Positions 40,782-53,695 of a stretch of DNA of 64,000 bases are shown one piece after another. The notes beneath the pieces are model-generated. The model was given only the letters and a program-made list of their open reading frames with translations, was not told where the DNA came from and did no database searches. The stretch covers positions 37,683-101,682 of the forward strand of contig DKMD01000038.1 of NCBI GenBank assembly GCA_002470465.1, in the 5' to 3' direction. Made by a program: the position numbers and the translations under genes. Positions within the stretch are counted from its first letter, which is position 1; each line of letters begins with the position of its first letter. Source of the stretch: Pluralibacter sp. UBA7423 (GTDB lineage Bacteria; Pseudomonadota; Gammaproteobacteria; Enterobacterales; Enterobacteriaceae).

Positions 40782-42361
40782 CGTTGGCCGGGCGAGCGCA
40801 TCAGCCCCGGAGCCTGCCACATCGACGTTGTCAGGCCGCTGTCCACCAGACCAAGCTGATCGGCATAGATCTTCTGCCACTTATCCTTCATGCCGTCGTA
40901 GAGCTCCTGGTGCGCACGGTCAGGCGTAAACACCCGGCTCCAGCTCACCAGCTTTTCGCCCGCGCTGGCCATATCGGCATACAGCCCGGCACCCGCGCCT
41001 GCGGCGATCGCACAGCCCAGTGCGGTGGCTTCTTTGACTTCTGGCACCCGCACTGGTAGCCCGGTAACGTCGCTTAAAATCTGGCTCCACAGCGCGCCTT
41101 TCGAACCGCCGCCCGCGAATACCAGGCTGTCGAACTGTACGCCGGAGAACTGTGAAATCTGCGCCAGATTGCAGGCTGACACAATCGCCGCGTTCTCTTC
41201 GAGCGCGCGGAACAGCGTGGCCTTGTTGCACTTTTCGGGGTCGATGGAGAGGTTAATAAACGACGGCGCGGCGTGATACCACTGGCTGAAGTGCATGGCG
41301 TCAGAGAATATCGGCATCACGCCGTGAGAACCTGCCGGTACGCGGCTCGCCATCTCTTCGAGCAGTGCATAGGTATCGGTGCCGAGGCGTTCGGCAATCA
41401 GCTTTTCCTCGGCGCAGAAGGCATCGCGGAACCAGCGCATGGTGAGCCCGGTAAAAAAGCTTATCGATTCTGCCTGCACCATGCCGGGAATAACATGCGG
41501 GTTAACGCGGATGTTCATCGCAGGGTCGGTTCGCACTTTCGGCAAATTCACCACCTGCTGCCAGAAAGTGCCCCCGAGCACGGCCGTCTGGCCAGGGCGC
41601 ACCACGCCAAGCCCCAGGCAGCCCAACTGTACGTCGCCACCGCCCATCACCACGGGTGTACCAGCCCGCAATCCGCACTGCTGCGCCGCGGCTTTGGTGA
41701 CGCTGCCGAGCACCGTGCCGGTTTCTTTTACCGGTGAGAGCATATCCGCCCGCAGCCCGGCCATATCCAGCAGCGCAGGGCGCCAGTCACGGCTGAACAG
41801 ATCCAGCATCCCGGTGGTGCCTGCGTTAGACGGGTCTACCGCCAGTTCACCGGAGAGCTTTGCCGCCAGCCAGTCGCTGATCATGGTGATGGTTGCGGCA
41901 TTGCGATAGATATCCGGCCGATGGTGCGCCAGCCAGAGCAGGCGCGGCATGGCAGAGAGCGCCAGCGTCTGGCCGGACACGTCGTACACTTCGGATTCAA
42001 ACCGGTAGTCGTGGATCTCTTTTAGCTCCGCCACTTCGCGACTGGCCCGGGCGTCGACGTTGGCGCAGGCCCAGATGGCCTCGCCGTTGCGATCGTAGAG
42101 CACAATCCCTTCGCGCATTGAACAGCAGGCGACAGACTGAATATCGGCGGCGCTGAGGTGGGCGTTTGCCAGCGCCTGGCGGATGCACTGGCAGGCGAGC
42201 TGCCAGTTCGTGGTGAGGTCAAATTCCATCGAGCCGGGAACGCCCTCGACGCTCAGGTGTTTCCACTCGGCCTGGCCGACCGCTATCTGGCGGCCTGCCA
42301 GGTCGAAAATCACCGCCCGAATGCTGCCGGTTCCTGCGTCTAACGCTAAAAGGTAACTCAT
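40769..42361 (-). CDS. lsrK: Autoinducer-2 kinase
   Basis: 530 residues of the FGGY carbohydrate kinase family, with [15 protein letters not shown] at the N-terminus and the ATP-binding [14 protein letters not shown] region near 430. It phosphorylates AI-2 (DPD) in the cytoplasm; phospho-AI-2 is then the inducer of LsrR. The protein aligns with E. coli LsrK up to [11 protein letters not shown], where E. coli ends. Ten further residues ([10 protein letters not shown]) are encoded by the palindromic repeat, which also gives the stop. It is transcribed with lsrR, 37 bases upstream. Confidence 0.95.
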   Translation of the reverse strand: MSYLLALDAGTGSIRAVIFDLAGRQIAVGQAEWKHLSVEGVPGSMEFDLTTNWQLACQCIRQALANAHLSAADIQSVACCSMREGIVLYDRNGEAIWACANVDARASREVAELKEIHDYRFESEVYDVSGQTLALSAMPRLLWLAHHRPDIYRNAATITMISDWLAAKLSGELAVDPSNAGTTGMLDLFSRDWRPALLDMAGLRADMLSPVKETGTVLGSVTKAAAQQCGLRAGTPVVMGGGDVQLGCLGLGVVRPGQTAVLGGTFWQQVVNLPKVRTDPAMNIRVNPHVIPGMVQAESISFFTGLTMRWFRDAFCAEEKLIAERLGTDTYALLEEMASRVPAGSHGVMPIFSDAMHFSQWYHAAPSFINLSIDPEKCNKATLFRALEENAAIVSACNLAQISQFSGVQFDSLVFAGGGSKGALWSQILSDVTGLPVRVPEVKEATALGCAIAAGAGAGLYADMASAGEKLVSWSRVFTPDRAHQELYDGMKDKWQKIYADQLGLVDSGLTTSMWQAPGLMRSPGQRPSP

Positions 42362-42398
42362 GACGTGCGCCTCGCTGTTATCGCACGGCGCGCGGCGG

Positions 42399-43367
42399 TT
42401 ACCCCGCCAGCGACAGCACCGCGCGTGCTGTTGTCTCTTCCGTTACCAGGCCATTAATGCGTTTGCCGGTGAGGGCCGCATAAATAGCCTGCGCTTTCTC
42501 TTCTCCCCCGGCGACGCCAACGATGGTCGGCAGCTGCGCCAGCTCATCGAGCGTGACGCCGAGCAGCTCGCGGTGGATCTCCAGTCCTTCAACCGGCTTG
42601 CCGTCTGCCTGGAGGAAGTAGCCCAGAATGTCGCCGACCGCACCTTTGCGGGCGAACATCAGCTGTTCTCCTTCGCTGATATAGCCGGAACGCAGGATCG
42701 TGGCGTCACGCCGCTGATCGATGGCGCCAATCCCGACGACCGCCGCGTCTGCCGCACCCGCCGCGAGGATCACATCCCGCACGCTGGATTCACGCCGCAG
42801 GATCTCTGCCACCTCCGGCGACGAGACCCGCAGCGGGGCAGGGATCATGCTGACGCTGCACGCCGCATCTAACTGCCCGACGCCGGTCATATACGGCCCG
42901 ACGCCGCCGGAAAGTGTCACCAGACGGATCTGCTGGGAGCCGATAAAGCCGCTCAGGTGCTGAATACAGCTCATGGTTGCTTCGCCGAACCCCACCGCCA
43001 GCAGCTGGCCTGGCTCAAGCACGCCCATCAGTGACTGCGCGGCACCTACGCCTAACCGCGTGTTCATCGGCGGAGTGTTCAGCGCTGGCAACACCCGGGC
43101 AATTTTGAGCCCGAAGCGCTGCTGCAGTTCGGTTTCCAGCGCCAGGCAACCCTCGTAGCGGGAGTTGATCTGCACGCGGATCACGCCGGACTGGCGCCCT
43201 TTTTCCAGCAGCCGGGAAATCTTCAGCCGCGGCAGGCCGAGCCGCTCGCCAATGTCGTTCTGGGTCAGGCCGTCGTGGTAGTAGCACCAGGCCACCCGCG
43301 CCACCAGTTCTTCCTCCGCCAGCGCCAGCCCGGCGTAGCGGCCCTCTTCGATGCGTTTTTCGCTCAT
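42399..43367 (-). CDS. lsrR: lsr operon repressor, SorC family
   Basis: 322 residues. An N-terminal helix-turn-helix ([27 protein letters not shown] as a region, residues 35-61) leads to a SorC sugar-binding domain. LsrR represses lsrACDBFG and lsrRK until phospho-AI-2 binds. It is divergent from lsrA, with a 217-base control region between. Confidence 0.95.
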   Translation of the reverse strand: MSEKRIEEGRYAGLALAEEELVARVAWCYYHDGLTQNDIGERLGLPRLKISRLLEKGRQSGVIRVQINSRYEGCLALETELQQRFGLKIARVLPALNTPPMNTRLGVGAAQSLMGVLEPGQLLAVGFGEATMSCIQHLSGFIGSQQIRLVTLSGGVGPYMTGVGQLDAACSVSMIPAPLRVSSPEVAEILRRESSVRDVILAAGAADAAVVGIGAIDQRRDATILRSGYISEGEQLMFARKGAVGDILGYFLQADGKPVEGLEIHRELLGVTLDELAQLPTIVGVAGGEEKAQAIYAALTGKRINGLVTEETTARAVLSLAG

Positions 43368-43584
43368 AAAGTGAACTCTTATAAAAATCTAGATCATATG
43401 TTCGCAGTTGCGCGGACTGAAAGTGTGAAGCCACTGGCAAAACAGATCTTTCATTGCTCATCGACTTTGCAGGGCGATGAAAACGCCAAAACTGTGATCC
43501 TTGCACGGTTGTAAATATAGTTCAGGGTCTACGCTTTTGAACATTATTAATTTAAAAAATCATTTGTTCAACCGAGGCGTGACG
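43368..43584. promoter_or_regulatory. Divergent lsrR/lsrA control region
   Basis: Should hold both lsr promoters and LsrR sites. A near-perfect inverted repeat, TTTCATTGC (43449-43457) with GCGATGAAA (43474-43482), is a candidate operator. CRP half-sites are visible (AACTGTGAT near 43490) but no full consensus palindrome. Confidence 0.5.
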
Positions 43585-45072
43585 ATGAAGCCACTGATTG
43601 AAGCCCGCAGCATTCGCAAACAGTTCTCCGGTATCGCCGTGCTGAAGGGCATTGATTTCACGCTTTTTTCTGGTCAGGTGCATGCGCTGATGGGCGGCAA
43701 CGGGGCGGGAAAATCCACGCTGATGAAGATTGTCGCCGGGGTGGAAACGCCGGACGAGGGTGAACTTCGGATAAACGGCAAACCTTTTGCGCGGCTCAAG
43801 CCCGGCCAGGCTCACCAGCTCGGCATTTACCTGGTGCCGCAGGAGCCGATGCTGTTTCCGAATTTGACCGTGCGGGAAAACATTCTCTTTCGTCTGCCGC
43901 GTGAGGCGAATCTCGATCAAAGGCTGGCGGAGAAATTACAGCAGCTGAACTGCCAGCTGAATTTGCAGGCCACCGCCAGCACGCTGGAGGTGGCGGATCA
44001 GCAGATGGTTGAGATCCTGCGCGGGCTGATGCGTAACGCGCAAATTTTGATCCTCGACGAACCCACTGCGTCATTAACGCCCGGCGAAACGGATCGGCTG
44101 TTTCGGCAGGTTCGGGCCTTGCAGGAGTTGGGCGTCGGGATCGTCTTTATCTCCCACAAGCTGCCGGAGATCCGCGCGCTGGCGAGCCACGTATCGGTGA
44201 TGCGCGACGGCGCGGTGGTGTTAAGCGGCGCGACAGCCGATCACAGCGATGCGCAGCTGATCGCCGCGATGACGCCCGCCAGCCGCGACAAAGATCTGAG
44301 CGACACGCAAAAGCTTTGGCTGGCGCTGCCGGGCAACCGCCGCACCCAACCGCAGGATTTTCCCGTTCTGCGCGTGGAAGATCTGACCGGGGAAGGTTTT
44401 ATCGATCTGAACCTGGAGATCCGTGCCGGTGAGATCGTCGGCCTTGCGGGGCTGGTTGGCTCCGGGCGCACGGAGCTGGCGGAAACGCTGTACGGCCTGC
44501 GCCCGGTGCGCGCCGGGCGAATCTGGCTGGAAAACCGCGATATCAGCGGCGACAGCACCCGCGCGCGGCTGGCAAGCGGGCTGGTTTATCTGCCGGAAGA
44601 CAGACAGGTTTCGGGGCTGTTTCTCGATGCGCCCGTTCGCTGGAACACGGTGATGTTCAATCAGCCTTCGCTGTGGCAGGAAAACAAACGTGAGGCAGCG
44701 GTGGTGGAACGCTATCACCGGGCGCTGGGCATCAAGCTCAACGATGCCGACCAGCCGGTGCGCACGCTCTCCGGCGGTAACCAGCAGAAGGTGCTGCTGG
44801 CTCGCTGTCTGGAAGCGAATCCTTTACTGCTGATCGTCGATGAGCCAACACGCGGCGTGGACGTTTCCGCTCGTGCCGATATCTATCAGCTGCTGAAAAG
44901 CGTGGCGGCGCAAAACGTGGCGGTGCTGATGATTTCCAGCGATCTTGATGAATTTCCGGGGCTGGCAGATCGGGTGCTGGTGATGCATCAGGGCCGCATG
45001 AGTGGCGAACTAATGAGGCAAGCGGTGAGCGTCGATCGGATGATGACCCTGGCCTTCGGAGGGCAGGCATGA
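43585..45072 (+). CDS. lsrA: AI-2 import ATP-binding protein LsrA
   Basis: 495 residues from ATG 43585, the first start that yields the family N-terminus; frame upstream is open but not conserved. Two ABC domains are fused as in RbsA: Walker [10 protein letters not shown] (about 37-45) in the first and a degenerate [14 protein letters not shown] in the second, with signature LSGGNQQK near 395. It energises AI-2 uptake through LsrC and LsrD. It overlaps lsrC by 4 bases (ATGA). Slightly shorter than E. coli LsrA (511). Confidence 0.95.
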   Translation: MKPLIEARSIRKQFSGIAVLKGIDFTLFSGQVHALMGGNGAGKSTLMKIVAGVETPDEGELRINGKPFARLKPGQAHQLGIYLVPQEPMLFPNLTVRENILFRLPREANLDQRLAEKLQQLNCQLNLQATASTLEVADQQMVEILRGLMRNAQILILDEPTASLTPGETDRLFRQVRALQELGVGIVFISHKLPEIRALASHVSVMRDGAVVLSGATADHSDAQLIAAMTPASRDKDLSDTQKLWLALPGNRRTQPQDFPVLRVEDLTGEGFIDLNLEIRAGEIVGLAGLVGSGRTELAETLYGLRPVRAGRIWLENRDISGDSTRARLASGLVYLPEDRQVSGLFLDAPVRWNTVMFNQPSLWQENKREAAVVERYHRALGIKLNDADQPVRTLSGGNQQKVLLARCLEANPLLLIVDEPTRGVDVSARADIYQLLKSVAAQNVAVLMISSDLDEFPGLADRVLVMHQGRMSGELMRQAVSVDRMMTLAFGGQA

Positions 45073-46103
45073 AAACCTTGCTGAAAAACCGTGAACTGAG
45101 CGCGTTCCTCGCCATTCTGGCGCTGTTTGCCGTGCTGGTGGCGCTGAATCCGTCCTACTTCAGCCTGCAAACCCTGGCGATGATTTTTTCCAGCTCGCAG
45201 ATCCTCTGCCTGCTGGCGCTGGGGGCCGCGCTGGTGATGCTGACGCGTAATATTGATGTTTCGGTCGGTTCCACCGTTGGTCTGAGCGCGATAGCCGTCG
45301 GCGTGGCGCTTAACAACGGCTACGGCCTGCCGGTCGCTATCGCCTTTGCGCTGGGGATTGGCGCGCTGGCGGGTGCATTCAATGGCCTGTTAGTGGTGGG
45401 CTTTCGCATTCCGGCGATCGTCGCCACGCTCGGCACGCTGGGGCTGTATCGCGGCATTATGCTGTTGTGGACCGGCGGCAAGTGGATTGAAGGCCTGCCG
45501 GACAGCCTGAAATCGCTATCGGAACCGGCGCTTATCGGCATTTCACCGCTCGGCTGGCTGGTACTGGTTTTGCTGCTGGCGGGCGCGTGGACGCTGGCAC
45601 GCACCACCTTTGGCCGTGATTTTTATGCGGTGGGCGATAACCTTGCCGCCGCACGCCAGCTGGGCGTTGGCGTGAACCGTACGCGAATGCTGGCCTTCAC
45701 CTTCAATGGCATGCTCGCCGCCTGTGGCGGGATTATCTTTGCCGCACAGATTGGCTTCGTGCCGAACCAGACCGGCAGCGGGCTGGAGATGAAGGCCATT
45801 GCTGCCTGCGTGCTCGGCGGCGTATCGCTGCTCGGCGGCACCGGCACGCTGATTGGAGCCTTCCTCGGCGCGTTTTTCCTGACCCAGATCGACACCGTGC
45901 TGGTGCTGTTCAGGCTCCCGGCCTGGTGGAACGACTTTATCGCCGGGCTGGTGCTGCTTGGCGTGCTGGTTCTGGACGGACGGCTGCGCCAGGCGCTGGC
46001 CCGCCATCAGCGGGCGCAGAAGTACAGCCGGTTTCAGCCTGGCAACAAAGGCGGCAAGAACGTCGCGCCGTTTCCCAAACGCAAAAGCAAAGAGGTGGCA
46101 TAA
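45069..46103 (+). CDS. lsrC: AI-2 import permease LsrC
   Basis: 344 residues, ribose-type (BPD_transp_2) permease with eight or more membrane helices and the GARPNVD-like motif replaced by [21 protein letters not shown]. It forms the inner-membrane channel with LsrD. The charged C-terminal tail ([17 protein letters not shown]) is typical of LsrC. lsrD starts on the base after its stop codon. Confidence 0.95.
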   Translation: MKTLLKNRELSAFLAILALFAVLVALNPSYFSLQTLAMIFSSSQILCLLALGAALVMLTRNIDVSVGSTVGLSAIAVGVALNNGYGLPVAIAFALGIGALAGAFNGLLVVGFRIPAIVATLGTLGLYRGIMLLWTGGKWIEGLPDSLKSLSEPALIGISPLGWLVLVLLLAGAWTLARTTFGRDFYAVGDNLAAARQLGVGVNRTRMLAFTFNGMLAACGGIIFAAQIGFVPNQTGSGLEMKAIAACVLGGVSLLGGTGTLIGAFLGAFFLTQIDTVLVLFRLPAWWNDFIAGLVLLGVLVLDGRLRQALARHQRAQKYSRFQPGNKGGKNVAPFPKRKSKEVA

Positions 46104-47096
46104 ATGAAGCTCAACTGGGAAAGCGCGCTGCTGATTCTGCTGGTGCTGGAGATTGCTTTGTTCGGGGCGCTGAACCCGCGCATGCTGGACGCCAATATGC
46201 TGCTGTTCAGCACCAGCGATTTCATCTGTATTGGCATTGTCGCGCTGCCGCTGACGCTGGTGATCATCAGCGGGGGAATAGACATTTCGCTTGGCTCAAC
46301 CATTGGCCTGTGCGCGATCGCGCTGGGCGTGATGATGCAGGCGGGCTGGCCGATGAGCGTGGCGATACCGCTCACTTTACTGCTCGGCGTGCTGTGCGGG
46401 CTGGTGAACGCGGCGCTTATCCATTACACCGGCATTAGCCCTTTGGTCATCACGCTTGGCACGCTTTATCTCTACGGCGGTGCGGCGCTGCTGCTTTCCG
46501 GCATGGCCGGGGCGACGGGCTATGAGGGCATCGGCGGCTTCCCGGACAGCTTCACCGCCTTCGCCAACCTGACGCTGCTTGGCCTGCCGGTGCCGCTGGT
46601 GCTGTTTATCGTTATTACCTTTTTCTTCTGGCTGCTGGCTCACCGTGGGCGCTTCGGGCGCCATCTCTTTTTGCTTGGGCAAAACCCGCGCGCGGCGCGC
46701 TATGCGGCGCTTTCCGTTAACGGTATGCCGTACGTTCTGTACGGCCTGGTGGGGCTGGCATCCGCGATTGCCGCGCTGGTGCTGGTGTCCTATTTCGGCT
46801 CTGCCCGTTCGGATTTAGGTCGCGATTTGTTAATGCCCGCGCTGACCGCAGCGGTGCTCGGCGGGGCCAATATTTACGGCGGTTCCGGCTCGGTTATCGG
46901 GACGGCGCTGGCGGCGCTGCTGGTGGGGTATCTGCAGCAGGGTTTACAGATGGTCGGTATTCCCAACCAGGTGTCGAGTGCGCTTGCGGGCGCGCTGCTG
47001 GTTGTTGTGGTGATGGGGCGTTCGCTGAGTCTGCATCGTGAAGGGGTGCGCACGGTGTGGCGTCGGCTTTTTTCGCAAAAAATATCCGGAGCATAA
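46104..47096 (+). CDS. lsrD: AI-2 import permease LsrD
   Basis: 330 residues, homologous to LsrC, with the conserved [21 protein letters not shown] segment and about nine helices. It is the second permease subunit of the AI-2 importer. It starts directly after the lsrC stop, and lsrB follows after 1 base, so the operon is tightly packed. Confidence 0.95.
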   Translation: MKLNWESALLILLVLEIALFGALNPRMLDANMLLFSTSDFICIGIVALPLTLVIISGGIDISLGSTIGLCAIALGVMMQAGWPMSVAIPLTLLLGVLCGLVNAALIHYTGISPLVITLGTLYLYGGAALLLSGMAGATGYEGIGGFPDSFTAFANLTLLGLPVPLVLFIVITFFFWLLAHRGRFGRHLFLLGQNPRAARYAALSVNGMPYVLYGLVGLASAIAALVLVSYFGSARSDLGRDLLMPALTAAVLGGANIYGGSGSVIGTALAALLVGYLQQGLQMVGIPNQVSSALAGALLVVVVMGRSLSLHREGVRTVWRRLFSQKISGA

Positions 47097-47097
47097 G

Positions 47098-48111
47098 ATG
47101 AAAGCAAAACTGTGTGTGCAGCTGAGCGCCCTGGCGCTGGCAATGAGCGTGGTGACGGCGCAGGCGGCAGATCGCATTGCGTTTATCCCGAAGCTGGTCG
47201 GCGTCGGCTTCTTTACCAGCGGCGGCAACGGTGCGAAAGAGGCGGGCAAGCAGCTCGGCGTGGACGTCACCTACGACGGCCCGACGGAGCCGAGCGTCTC
47301 CGGCCAGGTGCAGCTAATCAACAACTTCGTCAACCAGGGCTATAGCGCAATTATCGTTTCGGCGGTGTCACCGGACGGCCTTTGCCCGGCGCTCAAGCGT
47401 GCGATGCAGCGCGGTGTAAAAGTGCTGACGTGGGATTCCGACACCAAACCGGAATGCCGCAGTATCTACATCAACCAGGGCACGCCGGAGCAGCTTGGCG
47501 GCCTGCTGGTGGATATGGCCGGGAAGCAGGTTACCAAACCTGATGCCAAAGTGGCGTTCTTCTATTCCAGCCCCACCGTTACCGACCAGAACCAGTGGGT
47601 GAAAGAGGCGAAGGCTAAAATCGCCAAAGATCATCCGCAGTGGCAGGTGGTCACCACCCAATTTGGCTATAACGACGCCACCAAATCATTGCAGACCGCC
47701 GAAGGCATTCTGAAAGCGTATCCGGATCTCGACGCGATTATCGCGCCGGATGCCAATGCGTTGCCTGCTGCGGCACAGGCGGCTGAAAACCTGAAGCGCC
47801 AGGGCGTGGCGATTGTTGGTTTCAGCACGCCGAACGTGATGCGCCCTTACGTAGAGCGCGGCACGGTGAAGGCCTTCGGCCTGTGGGATGTGGTGGAACA
47901 GGGCAAGATTGCGGTTAACGTCGCCGATCATTTGCTGAAAAAAGGCGATCTTAACGTCGGTGACAGCGTGGCGGTGAAGGATATCGGCGACCTGAAGGTC
48001 GAACCGAACAGCGTGCAGGGCTACCAGTATGAGGCGAAGGGCAACGGTATCGTGCTGCTGCCGGAGCGCGTGGTGTTCACTAAAGAGAACATCAGCAAAT
48101 ACGATTTCTGA
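47098..48111 (+). CDS. lsrB: AI-2 periplasmic binding protein LsrB
   Basis: 337 residues from ATG 47098. A signal peptide (about 1-23, AQA-AD) precedes a class I sugar-binding fold. The ligand-contact segment [17 protein letters not shown] (LsrB uses Lys and Asp residues around the pocket) and [18 protein letters not shown] are as in enteric LsrB. It binds the hydrated furanose form of AI-2 in the periplasm. Confidence 0.95.
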   Translation: MKAKLCVQLSALALAMSVVTAQAADRIAFIPKLVGVGFFTSGGNGAKEAGKQLGVDVTYDGPTEPSVSGQVQLINNFVNQGYSAIIVSAVSPDGLCPALKRAMQRGVKVLTWDSDTKPECRSIYINQGTPEQLGGLLVDMAGKQVTKPDAKVAFFYSSPTVTDQNQWVKEAKAKIAKDHPQWQVVTTQFGYNDATKSLQTAEGILKAYPDLDAIIAPDANALPAAAQAAENLKRQGVAIVGFSTPNVMRPYVERGTVKAFGLWDVVEQGKIAVNVADHLLKKGDLNVGDSVAVKDIGDLKVEPNSVQGYQYEAKGNGIVLLPERVVFTKENISKYDF

Positions 48112-48122
48112 GGGAGGGAACA

Positions 48123-49010
48123 ATGGCTGATTTAGACGATATCAAAGACGGTAAAGACTTTGGGCTCGACCGCTCACAAAAAAACGTGCTGTACGAGCTG
48201 AAGGGCTGCGGCTCGCTGGAGTGGGGCATGCAGTCGCGTCTGGCGCGCATCTTTAACCCGCAAAGCAACCGCACGGTGATGCTGGCCTTCGACCATGGCT
48301 ATTTCCAGGGGCCGACGACGGGGCTTGAGCGTATCGACCTGTCGATAGCGCCGCTGTTTAGCGAAACCGACGTGCTGATGTGCACGCGCGGCATTTTGCG
48401 CAGCACCGTGCCTGCCGCAACCAACAAACCTGTGGTGCTGCGTGCGTCCGGCGGCAACTCGATTCTGAGCGAACTTTCCAACGAGTGCGTGGCGGTGACG
48501 ATGGAAGATGCCCTGCGCCTCAACGTGGCGGCGGTGGCGGCGCAGGTGTATATCGGCAGCGAGTACGAGCATCAGTCAATCAGCAACATCATCAAGCTGG
48601 TGGATGCCGGAAACCGCTACGGCATGCCGGTGCTGGCGGTGACGGGAGTGGGCAAAGAGATGACGCGTGACGCCCGATACTTCTCGCTTGCCAGCAGAAT
48701 TGCGGCAGAAATGGGGGCGACCTTCGTCAAAACCTACTTCGTGGAAGAGGGCTTTGAAAAAGTGACCGCCAGCTGTCCGGTGCCGATTGTGATTGCTGGC
48801 GGTAAAAAGCTGCCTGAGGACGAAGCGCTGGAAATGTGCTGGCGGGCCATCGACCAGGGGGCGTCCGGCGTGGATATGGGACGCAATATCTTCCAGTCCA
48901 GCGCGCCGCTGGCGATGCTGAAGGCGGTGAAAAAAGTGGTGCATGAGAACCTGAGCGCCCGCGAGGCGTACCAGTTCTGGCAGGAAGAAAAACAGGGAGA
49001 AGCCAAATGA
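48123..49010 (+). CDS. lsrF: Phospho-AI-2 thiolase LsrF
   Basis: 295 residues of class I aldolase fold ([20 protein letters not shown], Schiff-base lysine region [13 protein letters not shown]). LsrF transfers an acetyl group from 3-hydroxy-2,4-pentadione-5-phosphate to CoA, ending AI-2 breakdown. GGGAGGG precedes ATG 48123; it overlaps lsrG by 4 bases. Confidence 0.95.
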   Translation: MADLDDIKDGKDFGLDRSQKNVLYELKGCGSLEWGMQSRLARIFNPQSNRTVMLAFDHGYFQGPTTGLERIDLSIAPLFSETDVLMCTRGILRSTVPAATNKPVVLRASGGNSILSELSNECVAVTMEDALRLNVAAVAAQVYIGSEYEHQSISNIIKLVDAGNRYGMPVLAVTGVGKEMTRDARYFSLASRIAAEMGATFVKTYFVEEGFEKVTASCPVPIVIAGGKKLPEDEALEMCWRAIDQGASGVDMGRNIFQSSAPLAMLKAVKKVVHENLSAREAYQFWQEEKQGEAK

Positions 49011-49300
49011 ACGTGACGCTGGTGGAGATCAACATCAAACCGGAACGCGTGGATGAGTTTCTGGACGTATTCCGCGCCAACCACGAAGGGGCGCTGACCG
49101 AGCCGGGTAACCTGCGCTTCGACGTATTGCAGGACCCGGAGGTGGCGACCCGGTTCTTTATCTACGAAGCCTATAAAGATGAGGCTGCGGTGCTGGCGCA
49201 CAAGCAAACCCCACACTATCTGGCCTGCGTGGAGACACTTGATGAGATGATGTCGGAACCGCGCAAAAAGCGGAGCTTTGTTGGGTTGTTGCCTGAGTAA
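49007..49300 (+). CDS. lsrG: Phospho-AI-2 isomerase LsrG
   Basis: 97 residues, an ABM (antibiotic biosynthesis monooxygenase-like) ferredoxin fold with [20 protein letters not shown] and the HYLACVETL segment. It isomerises phospho-AI-2 to the LsrF substrate. It is the last gene of lsrACDBFG; no tam gene follows. Confidence 0.95.
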   Translation: MNVTLVEINIKPERVDEFLDVFRANHEGALTEPGNLRFDVLQDPEVATRFFIYEAYKDEAAVLAHKQTPHYLACVETLDEMMSEPRKKRSFVGLLPE

Positions 49301-49307
49301 AAAATGC

Positions 49308-49500
49308 CTGGTGGCTGATTGCCCGGTGGCGGCTATGCCTTACCGGGCCTACGGGATCCTCACTCGTAGGCCGGATAAGCGCAGCGCCATCCGGCAATGG
49401 CCAAGTGCGTGCAGAAAAAGCCCGGTGGCGGCTATGCCTTACCGGGCCTATGGGATCCTCACTCGTAGGCCGGATAAGCGCAGCGCCATCCGGCAATGAC
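49308..49500. repeat. Tandem BIME array with 99-bp period
   Basis: Two nearly identical 99-base units start at 49321 and 49420. Each holds GCCCGGTGGCGGCTATGCC paired with TTACCGGGCC, then GTAGGCCGGATAAGCG paired with GCGCCATCCGGC. Between the units there are only a few base differences. The lead-in at 49308-49320 is a partial further copy. Confidence 0.9.
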
Positions 49501-49514
49501 AAATTGCGCGCAGA

Positions 49515-49552
49515 AAAAAGCCCGGTGAGTGTCAAATCTCACCGGGCTTTTT
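49515..49552. terminator. Bidirectional terminator between lsrG and patA
   Basis: AAAAAGCCCGGTGAG pairs perfectly with CTCACCGGGCTTTTT (15 bp, 8-base loop), with T-runs on both strands. The stem looks built from one more REP end. Confidence 0.92.
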
Positions 49553-49563
49553 GTTGGCTATCC

Positions 49564-51314
<1,751 letters not shown>

Positions 51315-52835
51315 ATGTCACCTCCACTGACCGTCACGCAGCGTGATTATACGCTTGACGATGACACCACGTTGATGTCCACCACCGATCTGCAAAGTTA
51401 CATTACCCACGCTAACGACACGTTTGTTCAGGTCAGCGGCTACCGCCTGGAGGAGCTAACCGGGCAGCCGCACAACATGGTGCGTCACCCGGATATGCCA
51501 AAAGCCGCCTTCGCCGACATGTGGGCCACGCTGCAACAGGGCGAGCCATGGACCGGAATCGTCAAAAACCGCCGCAAGAATGGTGACCACTACTGGGTGC
51601 GTGCCAACGCCGTGCCGCTGGTACGCAATGGTAAAATCAGTGGTTATATGTCGATTCGTACCAAAGCGCAGCCTGAGGAAATAGCGGCCACAGAGTCGTT
51701 GTACAAAGCGCTCAATGAAGGCCGCTGCACGAAGCGCGTGCGTAAAGGGCTGGTGGTGAGCAAGCGCTGGTGGGGGAAATTACCGGGTATGCCGCTGCGC
51801 TGGCGAGTACGTGGCGTGATGGGGCTTACCTGGCTGGCGCTGACGGCGGTGCTGCTCAGTACCGGCGCGCACTGGCTGGCGTGGCTTGTCAGTTCGCTAA
51901 TGCTGCTGGCGGGTAACGGGTTTATTCAGTGGCAAATTGTGCGCCCGGTAGAGAACGTGGCACGTCAGGCGCTGAGCGTGGCGACCGGCGAGCGAAACAG
52001 CGTCACCCACCTCAATCGCAGCGACGAGCTTGGGCTGATTCTGCGCTCGGTCGGTCAGCTTGGGCTGATGTGTCGCTGGCTGATTCATGACGTCTCCGGT
52101 CAGGTGGCGAGCGTCCGGCAGGGCAGCGAAACGCTGGCTCAGGGCAACAGTTCGCTGAACGAAAGGACCCGCCAGACCGTGGAGAACGTCCAGCAGACGG
52201 TGGCCACCATGAGCCAGATGGCAGCGTCGGTGCAGAACAATGCTGAGACCGCCGCGGCGGCGGATAAGTTGTCGAACGCGGCAAGCGCGGCGGCCACTCA
52301 AGGCGGGCAGGCGATGCACACCGTGGTGAAAACCATGGATGAGATTGCCGACAGCACCCAGCGGATTGGTTCGATCACCAGGCTCATCAACGATATTGCC
52401 TTCCAGACGAATATTCTGGCGCTGAATGCGGCGGTTGAAGCAGCGCGCGCCGGGGAACAGGGCAAAGGCTTCGCGGTAGTGGCAGGCGAAGTGCGCCATC
52501 TGGCAAGCCGCAGCGCGAGCGCGGCCAATGACATCCGCAAGCTGATCGATGCCAGCGCCAGCAAAGTGCAGTCCGGCTCCGATCAGGTTCATGCTGCCGG
52601 AAAAACAATGGACGACATTGTGAGCCAGGTGCGCAACGTTACCGGACTGATTGCGCAGATTAGCCTCTCGACATCAGAGCAGGCGACGGGGCTGGCGGAC
52701 CTGACCCGCGCCGTGGCGGAGCTGGATGCCATCACCCTGAAAAATGCAGGGCTGGTTGAGGAGAGCGCGCATGTCTCGGCGATGGTGAAACACCGCGCCG
52801 GACGCTTACAGGATGCCGTGGCGGTGCTGCACTGA
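51315..52835 (+). CDS. aer: Aerotaxis receptor Aer
   Basis: 506 residues, the E. coli Aer length. N-terminal FAD-binding PAS domain (YITHANDTFVQVSGY, NMVRHPDMPKAAF), a short hydrophobic anchor (about residues 165-205), HAMP region and the chemoreceptor signalling hairpin with the near-universal NDIAFQTNILALNAAVEAAR tip. It senses redox state and signals to CheA/CheW. There is no C-terminal CheR-docking pentapeptide, as expected for Aer. Confidence 0.97.
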   Translation: MSPPLTVTQRDYTLDDDTTLMSTTDLQSYITHANDTFVQVSGYRLEELTGQPHNMVRHPDMPKAAFADMWATLQQGEPWTGIVKNRRKNGDHYWVRANAVPLVRNGKISGYMSIRTKAQPEEIAATESLYKALNEGRCTKRVRKGLVVSKRWWGKLPGMPLRWRVRGVMGLTWLALTAVLLSTGAHWLAWLVSSLMLLAGNGFIQWQIVRPVENVARQALSVATGERNSVTHLNRSDELGLILRSVGQLGLMCRWLIHDVSGQVASVRQGSETLAQGNSSLNERTRQTVENVQQTVATMSQMAASVQNNAETAAAADKLSNAASAAATQGGQAMHTVVKTMDEIADSTQRIGSITRLINDIAFQTNILALNAAVEAARAGEQGKGFAVVAGEVRHLASRSASAANDIRKLIDASASKVQSGSDQVHAAGKTMDDIVSQVRNVTGLIAQISLSTSEQATGLADLTRAVAELDAITLKNAGLVEESAHVSAMVKHRAGRLQDAVAVLH

Positions 52836-52864
52836 TCGCACAAGCTGCCCTTTTGTGTTTTGTT

Positions 52865-52883
52865 GCAAATCATTATCATTTGC
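52865..52883 (+). promoter_or_regulatory. Fur box before yqjH
   Basis: GCAAATCATTATCATTTGC, 13 of 19 positions of the Fur consensus and largely palindromic, 37 bases before the yqjH start. Fur repression of yqjH is known in E. coli. Confidence 0.8.
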
Positions 52884-52919
52884 GCTTAATGACAATAACA
52901 GACTAAAAGAGGCTTACCG

Positions 52920-53690
52920 ATGACGACCCTGACCGAAAAAAAATACCCGAAGCGCGTGCGTAACGAGCTGCGCTTTCGTGAGCTGACCGTGCTGCGAGTG
53001 GAGCGCATCAGCCAGGCGTTCCAGCGTATTGTGCTGGGGGGCGAGGCGCTGGAAGGCTTCACTTCAGCCGGATTTGACGATCACACTAAGCTGTTTTTCC
53101 CGGAGTCGGGCAGCTATTTCACCCCGCCGACCGTCACCGACGAAGGCATTATCTGGGCGGACGACGTGCGCCCGCCAACGCGTGACTACACCCCACTGTA
53201 TAATGCGGAGCGTCATGAGCTGGCCTATGACTTCTTTATCCACGACGGTGGAGTTGCCAGCCAGTGGGCAATGGCGGCGCAAGTGGGTGACAAGCTCACC
53301 ATCGGCGGTCCGCGTGGTTCACTGGTGGTGCCGGAAGATTATGCGTGGCAGCTTTATGTCGCTGATGAATCCGGCATGCCCGCGCTGCTGCGTCGCTTCA
53401 CGGCACTCCGCCAGCTGGCGAATCGCCCGCAGGTGAGAGCGATTGTCACCGTCGCGGACGCGGCGTATCAGGATTATCTCGCCGATTGTGGCTTTGAGAT
53501 CGACTGGGTGGTAGGGCACAGTGCAGAAGCCGTAGCGGAGAAACTGGCGGCGTTGAACGTGCCGGAGGAAGATTATTTCCTGTGGTTTACCGGCGAGGGC
53601 GCGGTGGTGAAATCGCTGCTGGATGAGTTTGTCACGGAAGAGATTGATCCGCAGCTGGTGCGTTCACAGGCTTACTGGCATCAAAAGTAA
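52920..53690 (+). CDS. yqjH: NADPH-dependent ferric-chelate reductase
   Basis: 256 residues of the SIP/ViuB family (FAD-binding 9 and C-terminal SIP domains). The FAD region reads RPPTRDYTPLYN and the phosphate-binding GDKLTIGGPRGS. It reduces ferric siderophores such as ferric enterobactin breakdown products in the cytoplasm. In E. coli yqjI, a nickel/iron-sensing repressor, is divergent from yqjH; here no yqjI is present on either side. Confidence 0.94.
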   Translation: MTTLTEKKYPKRVRNELRFRELTVLRVERISQAFQRIVLGGEALEGFTSAGFDDHTKLFFPESGSYFTPPTVTDEGIIWADDVRPPTRDYTPLYNAERHELAYDFFIHDGGVASQWAMAAQVGDKLTIGGPRGSLVVPEDYAWQLYVADESGMPALLRRFTALRQLANRPQVRAIVTVADAAYQDYLADCGFEIDWVVGHSAEAVAEKLAALNVPEEDYFLWFTGEGAVVKSLLDEFVTEEIDPQLVRSQAYWHQK

Positions 53691-53695
53691 CAGTT

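Noticed and set aside
43488..43505. CRP site before lsrA
   Set aside because: Only one half-site (TGTGA) is good; the second half does not match at the correct spacing.
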